Positions 7,724 to 16,800 of a stretch of 37,344 nt of DNA are shown piece by piece. The stretch is from Anaerolineales bacterium (GTDB lineage Bacteria; Chloroflexota; Anaerolineae; Anaerolineales; UBA4823): assembly GCA_016935755.1 (NCBI GenBank), contig JAFGQI010000084.1:1-37344 (forward strand), written 5' to 3'. How positions within the stretch are numbered: the first letter of the stretch is position 1; every line of letters starts with the position of its first letter. The notes below the pieces were generated by a model. That model did no database searches and was not told where the DNA came from. It was given only the letters and a program-made list of their open reading frames with translations. The translations under genes and the position numbers were made by a program.

Positions 7724-8467
7724 ATGATAGATATCACTCCCCCCATCCTCGGTATGATTGCGCTGGCGTGCCTGCTTACTGGCCTTTCGAAAGGCGGCCT
7801 GGGCGGTACGCTTGGCGCGCTGATCACGCCTCTGCTGGCGCTGGTCATGCCGCTAAGCCTGGCAATTGGCCTGATCCTGCCCATCCTGATGGTCGGGGAT
7901 GTGTTTGCGGTGGCAGCGCATTGGAAGCGTTGGGAATGGCGCGTGGTCTGGGTGCTGCTGGCAGGCGCACTGGTGGGCGTGGGGCTGGGCACGGTCTTTA
8001 TTGCCGGGGTCTCGCCGCAGGTGCTGCGCCGCACGCTGGGGGCGCTGGTGCTGCTGTTCGCGATCTACCGCCTGCTGGAGACACGCCTGAAGAAGGATCT
8101 GCACAGCCAGCCGCCCGGATGGGTGGGCATTCTGGCGGGTGCAGTTGCGGGCTTTACCTCGACCATCGCCTCCGCCGGCGGTCCGCCGGTGGCGGTCTAC
8201 CTGCTGATGTTGAATATGGCGCCGACCACTTTTGTCGCCACCACAGCGCTGTTCTTCACTATCCTGAACTGGATCAAGGTGCCTTATTATCTCTCTGCTG
8301 GCATTTTAAAGTTGGACCTGTCCCTGCAGCTGGCCTGGCTGCTGCCGCTGGTGCCCCTGGGCGTGTGGGCCGGCAAGCGCCTGGTCACCCATATCAACCG
8401 CCTGATCTTCGAGCGCCTGGTGCTGGCGCTGCTGCTGATCAGCGCTTTTTTGCTGCTGTTCCGGTAG
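7724..8467 (+). CDS. TauE/SafE-family membrane permease (first copy)
   Basis: A 247-residue membrane protein with about eight hydrophobic helices and the two-part repeat of the TauE/SafE (DUF81) family. Hallmarks are GLSKGGLGGTLGALITPLLA near the N-terminus and FTSTIASAGGPPVAVYLL around residues 147-165, the second repeat. Members export sulfite, sulfoacetate or other small sulfur or organic anions; the substrate cannot be told from sequence. The ATG at 7724 has only a weak ribosome site. It shares a 189-base control region with the divergent YceI-like lipoprotein. It is not closely similar to the second TauE protein at 29501. Confidence 0.9.
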   Translation: MIDITPPILGMIALACLLTGLSKGGLGGTLGALITPLLALVMPLSLAIGLILPILMVGDVFAVAAHWKRWEWRVVWVLLAGALVGVGLGTVFIAGVSPQVLRRTLGALVLLFAIYRLLETRLKKDLHSQPPGWVGILAGAVAGFTSTIASAGGPPVAVYLLMLNMAPTTFVATTALFFTILNWIKVPYYLSAGILKLDLSLQLAWLLPLVPLGVWAGKRLVTHINRLIFERLVLALLLISAFLLLFR

Positions 8468-8521
8468 GCAGAAGAAACCCGTTTCAGGCTCTTGCCGGAA
8501 GCGGGGAAGAAGGAGATGATA

Positions 8522-8902
8522 ATGTTTCTACAGCGGATAAAAACCAGACTTCTCCTGCGCATCGCCCAGGGCTTGTTTACTCTGAACGCCCTGATCTGGG
8601 CGGTGATTGGCATTGCAAGCATACTGAGAGCAGCCAGCAGCCAAAGCCAGGGATACACTCCCTGGGTGGTGGCCCTGCTGATGTTTCCCAATGCCATCGC
8701 CATGCTTGTGTGCGGTCTGGGTATTGGTACACAGAAAAAAATATTCTTCTTCCTGGCGCTGGCTGTGCTGGCGGTCAATATCCTGCTGACCTTCACCGAT
8801 CAGGTCGGCCTGCTCGACTGGATCACCCTGGCGATTGACCTGGCGATCCTCATCCTGATTGTGATTCTGATGCGGCGCTCGGACCTGACAGGGGAAAGAT
8901 GA
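8522..8902 (+). CDS. Small four-helix membrane protein, unknown function
   Basis: A 126-residue protein with about four transmembrane helices (roughly residues 12-35, 48-70, 75-94 and 100-120) and short charged ends. No family is recognised. AAGGAG at 8510-8515 lies 6 bases before the ATG at 8522, which decides the start over the ATG at 8516 that touches the site. The stop overlaps the ATG of the next gene (ATGA at 8899-8902), so the two are translationally coupled and may act as a pair in the membrane. Confidence 0.75.
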   Translation: MFLQRIKTRLLLRIAQGLFTLNALIWAVIGIASILRAASSQSQGYTPWVVALLMFPNAIAMLVCGLGIGTQKKIFFFLALAVLAVNILLTFTDQVGLLDWITLAIDLAILILIVILMRRSDLTGER

Positions 8903-9489
8903 AAGCGTTCTTCCGCACATGGTTTACAGGCTACTATCAGCCTCTGGCCTTTGCGGAGGCGCTGCGCACCGCACCTGCTCCTCATTGGGGACTGCTGGCT
9001 GTGATTATGCGTTCAGCGCTGGATGCCCTGCTGATCTACCTGCCGGCGGCGCTGCTGGGGCGGCAGCCATCGATGCCCAGCTATCTGACTTTTGCCCCGA
9101 CCGAGCGCTATTTCGCATTCGCCGCGGCAGTCACCCTGCCAGTGTTCCTGGCGCAGTGGCTGGTGGGCGGCGGCGCGACGCATGTGATCCTGCGCCTGCT
9201 CAAACGCCGCAGCGACGCCGATCTGATCCTCAGCTTCACCGGGCTGCAAAGCCTGGTGGTCGGGGCGTTTCTGGTAGTGTGGGATTGGGGCTGGATTTTA
9301 TTGGGATCGACAGATTACAACGCTCTGGGGATCAGCCACCTGGTGATTGATCTCTGGTGGGTGACTTTGAACGTGACCTGCTGCAAGCGGCTGCTGGATG
9401 TGCCTGTACCGTTGGGGATCGCCCTGAGCATGGTCGGGATCCTACTGGGCATCCCGTTTGGGATACTATTCATGCGCGCCCCTATATAG
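8899..9489 (+). CDS. Yip1-like integral membrane protein
   Basis: A 196-residue protein with about five hydrophobic helices. The N-terminal FRTWFTGYYQPLAFAEALRT before the first helix, the ALLG loop and a tyrosine-bearing second helix resemble the Yip1/YIP-domain family of multi-pass proteins whose bacterial role is unknown. It starts inside the stop codon of the preceding small membrane protein and is followed after 10 bases by the zinc-ribbon gene, so 8522-9838 looks like a three-gene unit. The family call is by pattern only. Confidence 0.7.
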   Translation: MKAFFRTWFTGYYQPLAFAEALRTAPAPHWGLLAVIMRSALDALLIYLPAALLGRQPSMPSYLTFAPTERYFAFAAAVTLPVFLAQWLVGGGATHVILRLLKRRSDADLILSFTGLQSLVVGAFLVVWDWGWILLGSTDYNALGISHLVIDLWWVTLNVTCCKRLLDVPVPLGIALSMVGILLGIPFGILFMRAPI

Positions 9490-9499
9490 GAGTATAGAG

Positions 9500-9838
9500 A
9501 TGTTTGGACCAAAAGACCTGACCTGCCCCCTTTGCCAGAAACAGTTCGAGGCCTGGTGCGGAGACCTGATTCTGGTTTTTGACAGCCTGTGCGATGAATG
9601 CCTGCTGGCTTTGTGGCCTTTGGAAGGAGAAGCTCTGAGAGCAGAGATCGCCCTGCGCCTGACCAGCACACCTGGATGGGACGCTTTCCCGGTCGAAAAA
9701 CAAGCCAGCTATATCCAGGGCCTGTACGACGCCTTCGCCTATCTGCACCAGCATCATCAAAATACTGACCAGATCATCTCCAGACGCAAGGGCGAATTCC
9801 TTCCACCCTGGGCAAGTAAAGCTGGGCAGGTGGGCTGA
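9500..9838 (+). CDS. Small zinc-ribbon-like protein
   Basis: A 112-residue cytosolic protein. Two CxxC knuckles, C9-P-L-C12 and C31-D-E-C34, are spaced to bind one zinc ion; C20 lies between them. The remainder is helical with a His/Gln-rich stretch (LHQHHQNTDQ). No enzymatic motif is seen and the family is not recognised. AGGAG at 9488-9492 lies 7 bases before ATG 9500, favouring it over upstream in-frame starts that overlap the previous gene. It probably belongs to the same transcript as 8522 and 8899. Confidence 0.7.
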   Translation: MFGPKDLTCPLCQKQFEAWCGDLILVFDSLCDECLLALWPLEGEALRAEIALRLTSTPGWDAFPVEKQASYIQGLYDAFAYLHQHHQNTDQIISRRKGEFLPPWASKAGQVG

Positions 9839-9942
9839 TCCCCGGCTGCGAGAGCTAATTAAGCCAAATATCATGCCATTCGTCACTGGAAGAAACGCCT
9901 CACCTCAGTTATGATTATCAGTACACCCTGTTCTCTTATCAC

Positions 9943-9999
9943 CGATCAACTGATTGACGATTGAACCAATTGACTGATCACCTGATTAACAATTAACTA
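9943..9999. repeat. Degenerate ~8-base tandem repeat before the ammonia-lyase gene
   Basis: This AT-rich stretch is made of seven or so loose copies of a GATTGACT-like word (GATCAAC, TGATTGAC, GATTGAA, AATTGACT, GATCACCT, GATTAAC, AATTAACT). A shorter patch of the same words lies after the gene at 11557-11592. The rest of the 178-base gap at 9839-10016 shows no gene. Confidence 0.45.
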
Positions 10000-10016
10000 A
10001 CCCCCAGGAGATAAAA

Positions 10017-11555
10017 ATGACCATCACCCTCAGCGGCTCTGACCTGACGATCGAAAAAATCGTGCGCATCGCCCGCTTCGGCGAGCAAGTGGAGCTTGAC
10101 CCGGCGGCAGTGGAGCGGATCAAGGTCTGCCGCAACATGCTCGAAGAGAAGCTGGCTGCCCATGAGATCATGTACGGCACCAACACCGGCATCGGCGAAT
10201 TTTCCGAGGTGGTGCTGGACGATGAGCAGGTGGCGCAGTTTCAGAAATACCTGATCTACAACCACGCCGCCGGCATCGGCGCGCCCGCCCCGCTCGAATA
10301 CGTGCGCGGGGCGATGGCCAGCCGGATCAATGTGCACGCCCGCGGCCATTCCGGCTGCCGCCCGGAGATCACCCAGACGTATGTGGCTATGCTCAACCAG
10401 GGCGTCACCCCGGTGGTGTGCCAGAAAGGCTCAGTAGGCGCCTGCGGCGACCTGGCGCCCATGTCGCAGATCGCCCTGCTGCTGATGGGCGAGGGCGAAG
10501 CCTGGTACCAGGGCGAGCGCCTGCCCGGGCGGGTGGCGCTGGAACGCGCCGGCATTCCCATCCCCGGTTTGCAGGCGCGCGATGGGCTGGCTTCGATCAA
10601 CGGCTCAAATCTGATCACCAGCATGTCCTCCTTGATGCTGTACGACATGGAGCGCTGGCTGAAGCAGGCTCTGATCGCCTGCGCCATGACCCTGGAGGCT
10701 CTGCACGCCAACATGAAGCCCTATGATGCGCGCCTGCACCAGCTGCGCGGCTTCTCAGGCGCGGTGCGCGCCGCCGAGGCGATCAAACGCTGCATCGAAG
10801 GTTCTGACCTGGTGACTGGCAAGATCAAGACCAAGGTGCAGGACGCCTACTCGATGCGCTCCTCGCCGCAGGTGATCGGTGCGGCCTGGGATGCCCTGCA
10901 GTACGCCCGCAGCCAGGTGGAGATCGAGTTGAACGCAGTAGCGGACAACCCCATCTTCCTGCCCGACGCCCGCCTGACCCTGACCGGGGCCAACTTCCAG
11001 GGCTCACCGGTTTCGCTGCCCATGGATATGGTCGGGGCAGCTATTACCATGGTATGTGTGCTCTCCGAGCGCCGCCTGAACCGGCTGACCAACCCGGCTC
11101 TGAGCGTTGGGCTGCCTGCCTTCCTGACCAAGGGCGCGGGCATGTTCAGTGGGATGATGCTCAGCCAGTACACCGCCGACAGCCTGGTGGTCGAGCAGCG
11201 CATTCTGTCCATGCCTGCCAGCATCCAGTCCATCCCTGCGGCGGCAGATCAGGAAGATTTCGTCTCGATGGGTATGAATGGGGCAATTAAGAACGCCCAG
11301 ATCCTGGAAAATGCCTATGGCGTGCTGGGGATCGAGTTCATGGCCGCCGCCCAGGCGCTGGATTTCCGCATGCGCGACGCGGAGAAGCCGCAGAACCCCG
11401 GCGCGGGCGTCAAGACCGCTCACGAGGTGGTGCGCCGCCACGTGGATCACCTGGATGTGGACCGACCGCTCTACCCCGACCACACCCGCATGATGGAAGT
11501 GGTGAAGTCGGGCGAGATACTGGATGAGGTGGAGAAGGTGGTTGGAGAACTGTAG
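10017..11555 (+). CDS. hutH: Histidine ammonia-lyase family enzyme with Ala-Cys-Gly triad
   Basis: A 512-residue member of the MIO-dependent aromatic amino-acid lyases, which release ammonia to give a trans-alkenoate (urocanate from histidine). Y53 in MYGTNTGIG is the catalytic tyrosine. H83 in YNHAAGIG and E413 in QEDFVSMG occupy positions that bind the imidazole ring in bacterial histidine lyases, favouring histidine. The cofactor-forming triad at 142-144 reads Ala-Cys-Gly (GSVGACGDLAP) instead of the usual Ala-Ser-Gly. In the Pseudomonas putida enzyme a Ser143Cys change is known to keep activity, so a functional cofactor is likely. No other hut genes are nearby, so the pathway is uncertain. 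AGGAG at 10006-10010 sets the start. The gene is followed by a B3/B4-domain protein. Confidence 0.88.
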   Translation: MTITLSGSDLTIEKIVRIARFGEQVELDPAAVERIKVCRNMLEEKLAAHEIMYGTNTGIGEFSEVVLDDEQVAQFQKYLIYNHAAGIGAPAPLEYVRGAMASRINVHARGHSGCRPEITQTYVAMLNQGVTPVVCQKGSVGACGDLAPMSQIALLLMGEGEAWYQGERLPGRVALERAGIPIPGLQARDGLASINGSNLITSMSSLMLYDMERWLKQALIACAMTLEALHANMKPYDARLHQLRGFSGAVRAAEAIKRCIEGSDLVTGKIKTKVQDAYSMRSSPQVIGAAWDALQYARSQVEIELNAVADNPIFLPDARLTLTGANFQGSPVSLPMDMVGAAITMVCVLSERRLNRLTNPALSVGLPAFLTKGAGMFSGMMLSQYTADSLVVEQRILSMPASIQSIPAAADQEDFVSMGMNGAIKNAQILENAYGVLGIEFMAAAQALDFRMRDAEKPQNPGAGVKTAHEVVRRHVDHLDVDRPLYPDHTRMMEVVKSGEILDEVEKVVGEL

Positions 11556-11556
11556 A

Positions 11557-11592
11557 GATCAGTGATCAGTCGATTTGTAAACAGTCAATCAG
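11557..11592. repeat. Degenerate GATCAGT/CAGTCAAT repeat patch
   Basis: The 43-base gap after the ammonia-lyase stop contains GATCAGTGATCAGTCGATTT and then CAGTCAATCA. These are the same kind of words, in part inverted, as the patch at 9943-9999, so the two flank the gene. Confidence 0.35.
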
Positions 11593-11598
11593 GGATAG

Positions 11599-12291
11599 AT
11601 GATGATGCCTTTTCGTTATGACCCTGAAATCATTGACCGCTTCCCGAACCTGGCAGGCGGAGCGATGGTGGGAAAGGGCTTTGAAAACCGCCCTTCGCCT
11701 GAGCGGCTACAGCAGGCTTACCTGGAAGAGCAGCGCCGGGTGCTGGAGCGCATTGGCAGCACACCGCTGAGCGAGATCGAGACGCTGGCGGGCTGGCGAG
11801 CGGCTTTCCGCCTGTTTGGCGTCGACCCCACCCAGTACCGCTCGGCGGCGGAGGCGCTGCTGCGCCGCCTGACCAAGAAGGGCGACATCCCCAGCATCAA
11901 CGCGGTGGTGGATGTGTGCAACCTGGTCAGCATCCGCTACGGCCTGCCAGTGGCAGCTTTCGATCACCAGGCCATTGGCGGGGGCATCACGGTGCGCTTT
12001 GCCACGGGAGAAGAGCGCTTCACCGTGCTGGGCGAGGCGGAAGCCGAGCAGCCCAAACCCGGCGAGGTGATCTTCATCAGCGATAATGGGCTGGTGGTGG
12101 CGCGGCGCTGGTGCTGGCGGCAGAGCGAGGAGAGCGCCGCCCGGCTGGATACCCGCCAGGCGCTCTTTACTATTGAAGCACAGCATCCCGGCGGAAGGGA
12201 GCGCGTCGCCCAGGCCCTGGGCGATCTGCAAGGCCTGCTGGGGGAATACGTGGGCGGGGAGTATGAGGTTGTGCTGCTGATTGGGGATTAG
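11599..12291 (+). CDS. B3/B4 tRNA-binding-domain protein
   Basis: A 230-residue protein whose residues 60-225 match the B3/4 domain found in the beta subunit of phenylalanyl-tRNA synthetase and in free-standing proteins. Visible marks are LAGWRAAFRLFGVDPTQYR, SAAEALLRRL, PSINAVVDVCNLVSIRYGLP and DHQAIGGGITVRFA. In the synthetase this domain edits mischarged tRNA; solo versions are thought to act on aminoacyl-tRNA or free amino acids, mostly unproven. Three ATGs in a row (11599, 11602, 11605) could each start translation. It probably shares a transcript with the ammonia-lyase, which suggests a role in aromatic or histidine metabolism (inference). A strong terminator follows 7 bases after the stop. 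Confidence 0.85.
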   Translation: MMMPFRYDPEIIDRFPNLAGGAMVGKGFENRPSPERLQQAYLEEQRRVLERIGSTPLSEIETLAGWRAAFRLFGVDPTQYRSAAEALLRRLTKKGDIPSINAVVDVCNLVSIRYGLPVAAFDHQAIGGGITVRFATGEERFTVLGEAEAEQPKPGEVIFISDNGLVVARRWCWRQSEESAARLDTRQALFTIEAQHPGGRERVAQALGDLQGLLGEYVGGEYEVVLLIGD

Positions 12292-12298
12292 AAAGAGC

Positions 12299-12335
12299 AG
12301 ACCCCTGGGGTTTGACAAACCCCAGGGGTCTTTTT
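12299..12335 (+). terminator. Rho-independent terminator made of a repeated palindrome
   Basis: A 15-base-pair stem (arms 12299-12313 and 12317-12331, core GACCCCTGGGGTTT) with a 3-base loop is followed by five T. It ends the ammonia-lyase/B3-B4 unit. Almost the same palindrome recurs at 27577-27609. Confidence 0.9.
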
Positions 12336-12390
12336 GCTTATTTGCTCAGCTGAAAAGAAAGGTTTTCATGGCATTTTCCTTTTATTTTTT

Positions 12391-12720
12391 TTACTTCAGC
12401 ATGTTTTCCATCATCTGGACCATGCTTGTCCATTCGTGCTCCAGCCGGGGCAGGATTTCCTTGCCTGCCGGACTGGTGACATAGTAGCGGCGCGGGCGGG
12501 CGTCTTCCAACCGCCAGTTGGAGGCCAGCAGCCCCTGCCCTTCCAGCCGCCGCAGCAGCGGGTACAACGTGCCCTGGTCGACCTCCAGCCCCTTCTCGGA
12601 GAGCGCTTTCATCAGCGAGTAGCCATACTGCTCCTGATCAAGCTGGCTGAGCACGGCCAGGACGATAGCCCCCCGCCGCATTTCCAATACCAGATTATCG
12701 ACATATGGATTGTTGGTCAT
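12391..12720 (-). CDS. PadR-family transcriptional repressor
   Basis: A 109-residue winged-helix regulator of the PadR family. The typical pattern is visible: RGAIVLAVLSQLDQEQYGYS, then L-VDQGTLYPLLRRLEGQGLL (recognition helix and start of wing), wing NWRLEDARPRRYYVTSPAGK and a C-terminal dimer helix. Such proteins repress their own gene and a neighbouring effector gene in response to small molecules. The ATG at 12720 (MTNNPY) is chosen because AAAGGA lies 8 bases upstream; three earlier in-frame starts overlap the promoter. The gene is divergent from the ROK kinase gene, which may be its target, although the effector is unknown. Confidence 0.92.
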   Translation of the reverse strand: MTNNPYVDNLVLEMRRGAIVLAVLSQLDQEQYGYSLMKALSEKGLEVDQGTLYPLLRRLEGQGLLASNWRLEDARPRRYYVTSPAGKEILPRLEHEWTSMVQMMENMLK

Positions 12721-12739
12721 ATTCATCATCCTTTGTCGC

Positions 12740-12768
12740 ATTATACTGTATATCACACAGTATGCCAA
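12740..12768 (-). promoter_or_regulatory. padR promoter with embedded operator
   Basis: On the minus strand TTGGCA (12763-12768) and TATAAT (12740-12745) are separated by exactly 17 bases. The spacer holds an inverted repeat ATACTGT-N7-ACAGTAT (12743-12763). A repressor bound there would block RNA polymerase, so autoregulation by PadR is likely. A further half-site ACAGTAT lies at 12774-12780. Confidence 0.75.
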
Positions 12769-12777
12769 GCCCCACAG

Positions 12778-12797
12778 TATCCTACAGATGTAGGATA
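12778..12797. promoter_or_regulatory. Perfect palindrome TATCCTACA-GA-TGTAGGATA
   Basis: Nine-base arms separated by two bases, in the 178-base gap between the padR and ROK genes, about 100 bases before the ROK start. The sequence differs from the PadR-type operator beside it. There is no T-run, so an operator fits better than a terminator. Confidence 0.5.
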
Positions 12798-12898
12798 TTT
12801 GAAGTAACTGCTGATCTATTGGGCATCGAGGCAGTGCCCTGCCATGAGCAGGGCCAGGGATTTTGTGATATCATTCCCGCGCGAAGGAGCCAACACTC

Positions 12899-13804
12899 AT
12901 GAAACCCATCTACGGCGGCATTGAAGCAGGCGGGACTAAATTTGTCTGCATGGCAGCCAGCGGACCGGATGAGATCATCGCCGAGACGCGCTTCCCCACC
13001 ACCCAGCCCGGCGAAACCATCCAAAAGGCAGTTGACTTTTTCGCTCCTTTCTTGCAGCGCGGCGAGCTGAAAGCCATCGGCATCGGTTCCTTTGGCCCGG
13101 TCGATCTCGACCCCGCTTCGCCCACCTACGGCTATATCACCACCACCCCCAAGCCCGGTTGGGCGCAGACCGACCTGCGCGGCGGGATCCTGCGCGCCTT
13201 CGACCTGCCGGTGGCCTTCGAGACCGATGTGAACGCGGCGGCTATCGGCGAGCATTCCTGGACGCCAGAAAACAGCCGCTTCGACCCCTTCCTGTATGTC
13301 ACGGTCGGCACGGGCATCGGCGTGGGCGTGATCGCCAACGGTCGCCCGCTCCACGGATTGGTGCACCCCGAGATGGGACATTTCCCCCTGCCGCACGACT
13401 GGCGGCGCGACCCTTTCCCGGGGGTCTGCCCATATCACGGCGACTGCTTCGAGGGCCTGGCGACCGGCCCCTCGATGAAAGCGCGCTGGGGACAGCCCGC
13501 TGAGACCCTACCGGATGACCACCCCGGCTGGGACCTGGAGGCCGAATATATTGCTCTGGGACTGGTGGATATGATCTACGCCTATTCGCCTATGCGCATC
13601 GTGCTGGGCGGCGGCGTGGCGCAGCACCCTGGGCTGCACGAGCGCATCCGGGGCAAGGTGCTGCGGATATTGAACGGCTATGTGCGCTCCCCGGCTATTC
13701 TGGAGCGCATTGACGACTATATTATTCCCCCCACCCTGGGCGGGCGCTCGGGGGTGCTGGGGGCGATTGCGCTGGCGATCAAATTGCTCGGGAAAAAGCC
13801 CTAA
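12899..13804 (+). CDS. ROK-family fructokinase
   Basis: A 301-residue sugar kinase of the ROK family, phosphorylating fructose or a related hexose with ATP. Residues 6-14 (GGIEAGGTK) are the phosphate-binding loop. D110 in FETDVNAAA is the catalytic base. GTGIGVGVI (137-145) is the second phosphate motif. H161, C177, H180 and C183 (GHFPLP...CPYHGDC) form the zinc site typical of the fructokinase branch. The length is standard. AAGGAG at 12884-12889 precedes the ATG by 9 bases. Divergent padR and two palindromes in the gap suggest local control. The nuclease gene follows 40 bases after it. Confidence 0.9.
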   Translation: MKPIYGGIEAGGTKFVCMAASGPDEIIAETRFPTTQPGETIQKAVDFFAPFLQRGELKAIGIGSFGPVDLDPASPTYGYITTTPKPGWAQTDLRGGILRAFDLPVAFETDVNAAAIGEHSWTPENSRFDPFLYVTVGTGIGVGVIANGRPLHGLVHPEMGHFPLPHDWRRDPFPGVCPYHGDCFEGLATGPSMKARWGQPAETLPDDHPGWDLEAEYIALGLVDMIYAYSPMRIVLGGGVAQHPGLHERIRGKVLRILNGYVRSPAILERIDDYIIPPTLGGRSGVLGAIALAIKLLGKKP

Positions 13805-13844
13805 TCCAGTCAGCTGTCCGGCATGGGCAGCTCAGGAGACGATG

Positions 13845-16800
13845 ATGAAAAACCGCCGATTTGCCTCGAACGCCATCCTTATGTTTGTACTGCTCGCCAG
13901 CCTGTTTGCTTCACCTGACAGACAGCTGGCTCTTGCCGCGCCGAGCGAGTTCTTTCTCTCCGAGTACATTGAAGGCAGCAGCTATAATAAAGCCCTTGAA
14001 ATATACAACGGCACTGGAGCCGCCATCAATCTTGCCACAGGCGGCTATCAAGTAGAACTATATCAAAACGGCGCTTCAACACCTAACTATGTGATCACCC
14101 TGAGTGGAAGTGTGTCGAATAATGATGTCTATGTCCTGGCGCACACTTCTGCGGATGCTGTCATCCTGGCGCAAGCCGACCAGACATCGGGCAGCTTACA
14201 GCATAATGGCGACGACGCCGTTGTGCTGAAGAAAGGCAGCACAGTGATCGACGTCATCGGGCAGGTCGGGTTTGACCCTGGCACGGAATGGGGCAGCGGC
14301 CTGACCAGCACCGCCGATAACACTCTGCGGCGCAAATCCAGCATCTGCCAGGGCGATACCAATCCGAGCGATACCTTCGACCCCGCGCTGGAATGGGATG
14401 GCTATGCACAGGATACATTCGGCGGGCTGGGCAGCCATTCAGCCAACTGCTCAGGCCTGACCGATCCCCTGATCAATGAATTTGTATTCAACCACGCTGG
14501 CGATGACGACCATGAATATGTGGAGATCACCGGTGATGCCAGCGCTGACTATTCCGGATTCAGTCTGCTGCAGGTGGAGGGCGACAGCGCCAACAACCCG
14601 GGCGCAGTGCTGAGCACGGCAACCCTGGGAAGCACCGACAGCAACGGCTATTGGACGACGGGTTTCCTGTCAAATATTTATCAGAATGGCACCACCAGCC
14701 TGCTGCTGGTGGAGGGTTTCAGCGGTTCGGTCGGCAGCGATCTGGACACCAACAACGACGGCAGCCTGGATGTCAATCCGTGGACAAGGCTGATCGATGA
14801 TGTGGCGGTCAGCGACGGCGATACAGGCGACCGGGTCTATGCCACCACCAGCCTGACTGCTTCCTTCGATGGTGGGGCTCTCACACCAGGCGGGGCTTCG
14901 CGCATCCCCAACAAAACGGATACGAACACCATCGGCGACTGGAAGCGCAATGATTTTGACCTGGCTGGCATCCCCGGCTACACCGGCACGCCGCAAATCC
15001 CTGAAGCGCTGAATACCCCCGGCGCAGCCAACCAGGAAGTGACCGCAGTCCCACCTGTTGTGATTAACGAGTTGGACGCCGACACCCCCGCCACCGATGT
15101 ATTGGAATTCATCGAACTATACGACGGCGGGACGGGCAGCACCTCACTTTCCGGGCTGGTGGTGGTGCTGTATAACGGCGCAGTTGACACTTCTTTCGCT
15201 GCATACGACCTGGACGGCTATTCCACCGACGCCAGCGGCTATTTCCTGCTTGGAAACGAAGATCTCGCAGGAGTGGATCTGGTCATAGCCAACGGAATCT
15301 TACAAAACGGCGCGGATGCAGCCGCCCTGTACCAGGCCAACGGCAGCAATTTTCCCAACGGCACGGCGGTGACCACCGCCAACCTGGTTGACGCCATTGT
15401 CTATGGCACCAACGATCCAGAGGACGCCGGACTGATGCCGCTGCTCAACAGCGGGCAGCCGCAGGTCAACGAAGACAGCAACGGCGCAGGCGCCACCGAA
15501 TCCAGCCAGCGCTGTCCCAACGGCGCGGGAGGTCAGCGCAACACCAGCGGCTATATCCAGACCCTGCCCACTCCCGGGGCAGCCAACACCTGCCCGGTGA
15601 TCACCCCCTGCGGCGATCCGGCTACGCTGATCCACGCCATTCAGGGCGGCACCAACACCAGCCCGCTGGCGGGCACCTCCCAGACCATCGAAGGCCTGGT
15701 CACTGGCGATTTCCAGGGCGCCAGCCAGCTGCGCGGCTTCTTCGTCCAGGAGGAGAACGCTCAGGCAGATACCGATCCGTCCACCTCGGAGGGCATCTTC
15801 GTTCTCAGCAGCCTGCCAGTCAATCTGGGCGATGTTGTGCGCGTGGCCGGGGTGGTGGCCGAAAATTACGGCCTGACTCAGCTCGGGTCTGTTGGCTATG
15901 CGACAGTTTGCAGCAGCGGCTACACCCTACCGGCGGCCGAGAACCTATCCCTGCCCTTCCCAGCCCCATCTGGTGGAGTACACTACCTCGAACGCTACGA
16001 AGGCATGTACCTGACCCTGCCCACCGGGCTGTTTGTGACCGAGGTATACAACCTGGGCCGCGGCGGCGAGTTTATGCTGTCAGCCAACGCGCGCCTGTGG
16101 CAGCCCACCAACGTGGCGCTGCCCGGAGCGCTAGCCCTGGCGGTGCAGGCCGAAAACGACCGCAACCGCATCGTGGTGGACGATGGCAGCATTTACACCG
16201 AGAACCCTGCCACGGTGATCCATCCTGCGCCTGCCTTATCGCTCTCCAACCGCGTGCGGGTTGGCGATACAACTGCCAACACGATAACGGGTGTGCTCAG
16301 CTGGAGCGATTCGGGCTGGTACAACAGCGATTACGCCTACCGCCTGCACCCGGCGGAAGGGGCCAGCTTCACCAGCCAGAACCCCCGCCCGGCGGCTCTG
16401 CCGTCTGTGGGAGGCAATCTGAAGGTTGCCAGCATCAATACGCTGAACTTCTTCAATGGCAACGGCGACGGCACCGGCTTCCCGACCTCGCGCGGGGCCG
16501 ACACCTATGACGAGTTCTTAAAACAGCGCGATAAGCTCGTCCAGGCCCTTCTGGCGGTCGACGCCGATATTATTGGCCTGATGGAGCTGGAAAATGATGG
16601 CTATGGAGCGCTGAGCGCCATCCAGGATCTGGTTGACAGCCTGAACAGCGCCCTGGGATCAACGGTGTATGATTTCATTGATCCCGGGGTAGCCAAAATT
16701 GGCACCGACGCGATTGCGGTGGGGATCATCTACAAGCCCGGACGGGTGACGCCCTATCATGGCGCGGAAATCCTGGACAGCACGGATGATCCCACCTATA

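Noticed and set aside
13680..13844. Upstream extension of the nuclease gene
   Set aside because: It overlaps the ROK kinase coding region, adds no signal peptide and has no ribosome site, whereas ATG 13845 follows AGGAG and opens a signal peptide.
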